Of a DNA stretch of 64,000 nucleotides, positions 63,457 through 64,000 are shown piece by piece. This DNA comes from Spongospora subterranea. Its lineage: Eukaryota > Endomyxa > Phytomyxea > Plasmodiophorida > Plasmodiophoridae. Below the pieces are notes generated by a model that saw only the letters and a program-made list of their open reading frames with translations, had not been told where the DNA came from and did no database searches. Where the stretch lies: NCBI GenBank assembly GCA_900404475.1, contig OUQQ01000001.1, positions 124,001 through 188,000 on the forward strand, in the 5' to 3' direction. A program made the position numbers and the translations under genes. Position 1 is the stretch's first letter. Each line of letters opens with the position of its first letter.

Positions 63457-64000
63457 TTATCCTGCATTCTGTATGCATGGGCATTCGTCATCAGGGATTC
63501 GCGCGTCATGACAAGTTCGGCTTTCCGAAATCGGAGTCAAAAGTGAAAGGCCTGGCATGTCGTCTGGTACCGGGTCTGGAAGATGTGCCAAATGGCGCAA
63601 TGTCGTATAGATATCCAAACACGTTATCAGGCGTTGCTGGTTGCTGATGAGGGATTCACGAACACCCGGATTCCGATCCAGGAAGGAATTGGGAACTATA
63701 ACATTCAGCAACGGTAGCGTCTTTTCGAGCCGGCCCGCTTGAGTATACAGGCTGAGTTTTATGCCAAGTGATCAGGGCACCGTTTAGCCGGCATGACAGA
63801 ATTACTTACTAATAGGGACCCATATGACATCCATGATCAGATACGAGAAAAGTAATGGTGTCATCAAGGTGCGACTTGTCTCTCATTGAACGCAAAAAGT
63901 CTGCCAAATTTTCGTCCATTGTGGCCACGATTTCTTGCGACCCTTCGTGAGCTTCAGAAAAAAACGCAGCAACAAACTTGCCAGCGTTGTCGGTATAGTG
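63457..64000 (-). CDS. DUF229 (alkaline-phosphatase-fold) protein, 3' part
   Basis: The gene enters from beyond the window's end on the minus strand. The visible 5' part reads KFVAAFFSEAHEGSQEIV and DDTITFLVSDHGCHMG, where SDHG is the metal-binding His/Asp of sulfatase-like enzymes. After a short intron the last exon has SFLDRNPGVRESLISNQQRL, CLDIYTTLRHL, SLLTPISESRTCHDARIP and ECPC. This end is characteristic of the DUF229 family, which is expanded in nematodes and found in many protists. Substrate unknown, possibly surface sulfate or phosphate esters. The stop lies 33 bp past the stop of the convergent CFAP47-like gene. Confidence 0.8.

Overview
The window is eukaryotic nuclear DNA. Nearly every recognisable protein is split by short GT-AG introns, mostly 37-75 nt. 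Genes lie on both strands with little space between them, and several convergent pairs end within about 20-40 bp of each other. The gene set points to a unicellular flagellated or zoosporic eukaryote. It includes flagellum and centriole proteins (a CFAP47-type MSP/calponin-homology giant, CEP78 and a WDR54-type protein), heterotrimeric G-protein signalling with a true GPCR-kinase-type protein, a complex I subunit of the short fungal kind and a STRIPAK subunit. A zoosporic fungal-lineage (opisthokont) or similar protist is my best guess. The sequence alone does not settle the lineage.

Layout. 0.3-3.2 kb (+): GRK-like kinase ending in a CaaX box. 3.4-4.9 kb (-): G-protein alpha subunit, convergent with the kinase. 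5.2-7.7 kb (-): STRIP/Far11. 7.9-9.9 kb: gene-poor, with a 250-bp-arm foldback structure. 9.9-11.4 kb: small acidic ORF, ARFRP1-like GTPase and a small unknown ORF. 12.05-12.6 kb: second foldback. 13.0-16.6 kb (-): transportin-3/Mtr10 importin. 17.2-17.7 kb (+): PHF5A/Rds3. 17.7-18.4 kb (-): unknown. 18.7-19.1 kb: decayed Tc1/mariner transposase. 19.15-20.95 kb: no gene recognised. 20.96-25.5 kb: PEX13 without an SH3 domain, DUS2, an acidic protein, a possible MICOS subunit and a complex I subunit. 25.6-30.8 kb: small membrane protein, unknown genes and a MIOS/Sea4-type WD protein. 30.8-38.2 kb: TRAPPC1, a glycosyltransferase-like protein, PGS1, unknowns and a frameshifted UBC13. 38.7-42.6 kb (-): muniscin mu-homology domain downstream of a coiled-coil protein with AIR9-like repeats, perhaps one gene. 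43.2-47.3 kb (+): large coiled-coil/EF-hand protein. 47.3-49.2 kb (-): CEP78. 49.77-50.37 kb: third foldback, abutting an inverted fragment of CEP78. 51.0-53.4 kb: unknown ORF, Yippee-type protein, WDR54. 54.2-63.4 kb (+): CFAP47-like. 63.5-64 kb (-): 3' part of a DUF229 alkaline-phosphatase-fold protein.

The genes are mostly housekeeping (tRNA modification, splicing, nuclear import, peroxisome import, cardiolipin pathway, Golgi traffic, complex I) mixed with signalling (GRK, G-alpha, STRIP, MIOS) and ciliary genes. Two things stand out beyond ordinary annotation. One is the GRK/G-alpha pair with unusual termini. The other is the set of three unrelated-sequence foldbacks, one of which carries a piece of a neighbouring gene. 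Exon boundaries were read by eye from frame continuity and splice signals. Those given with exact exon lists keep an open frame throughout, except where noted.
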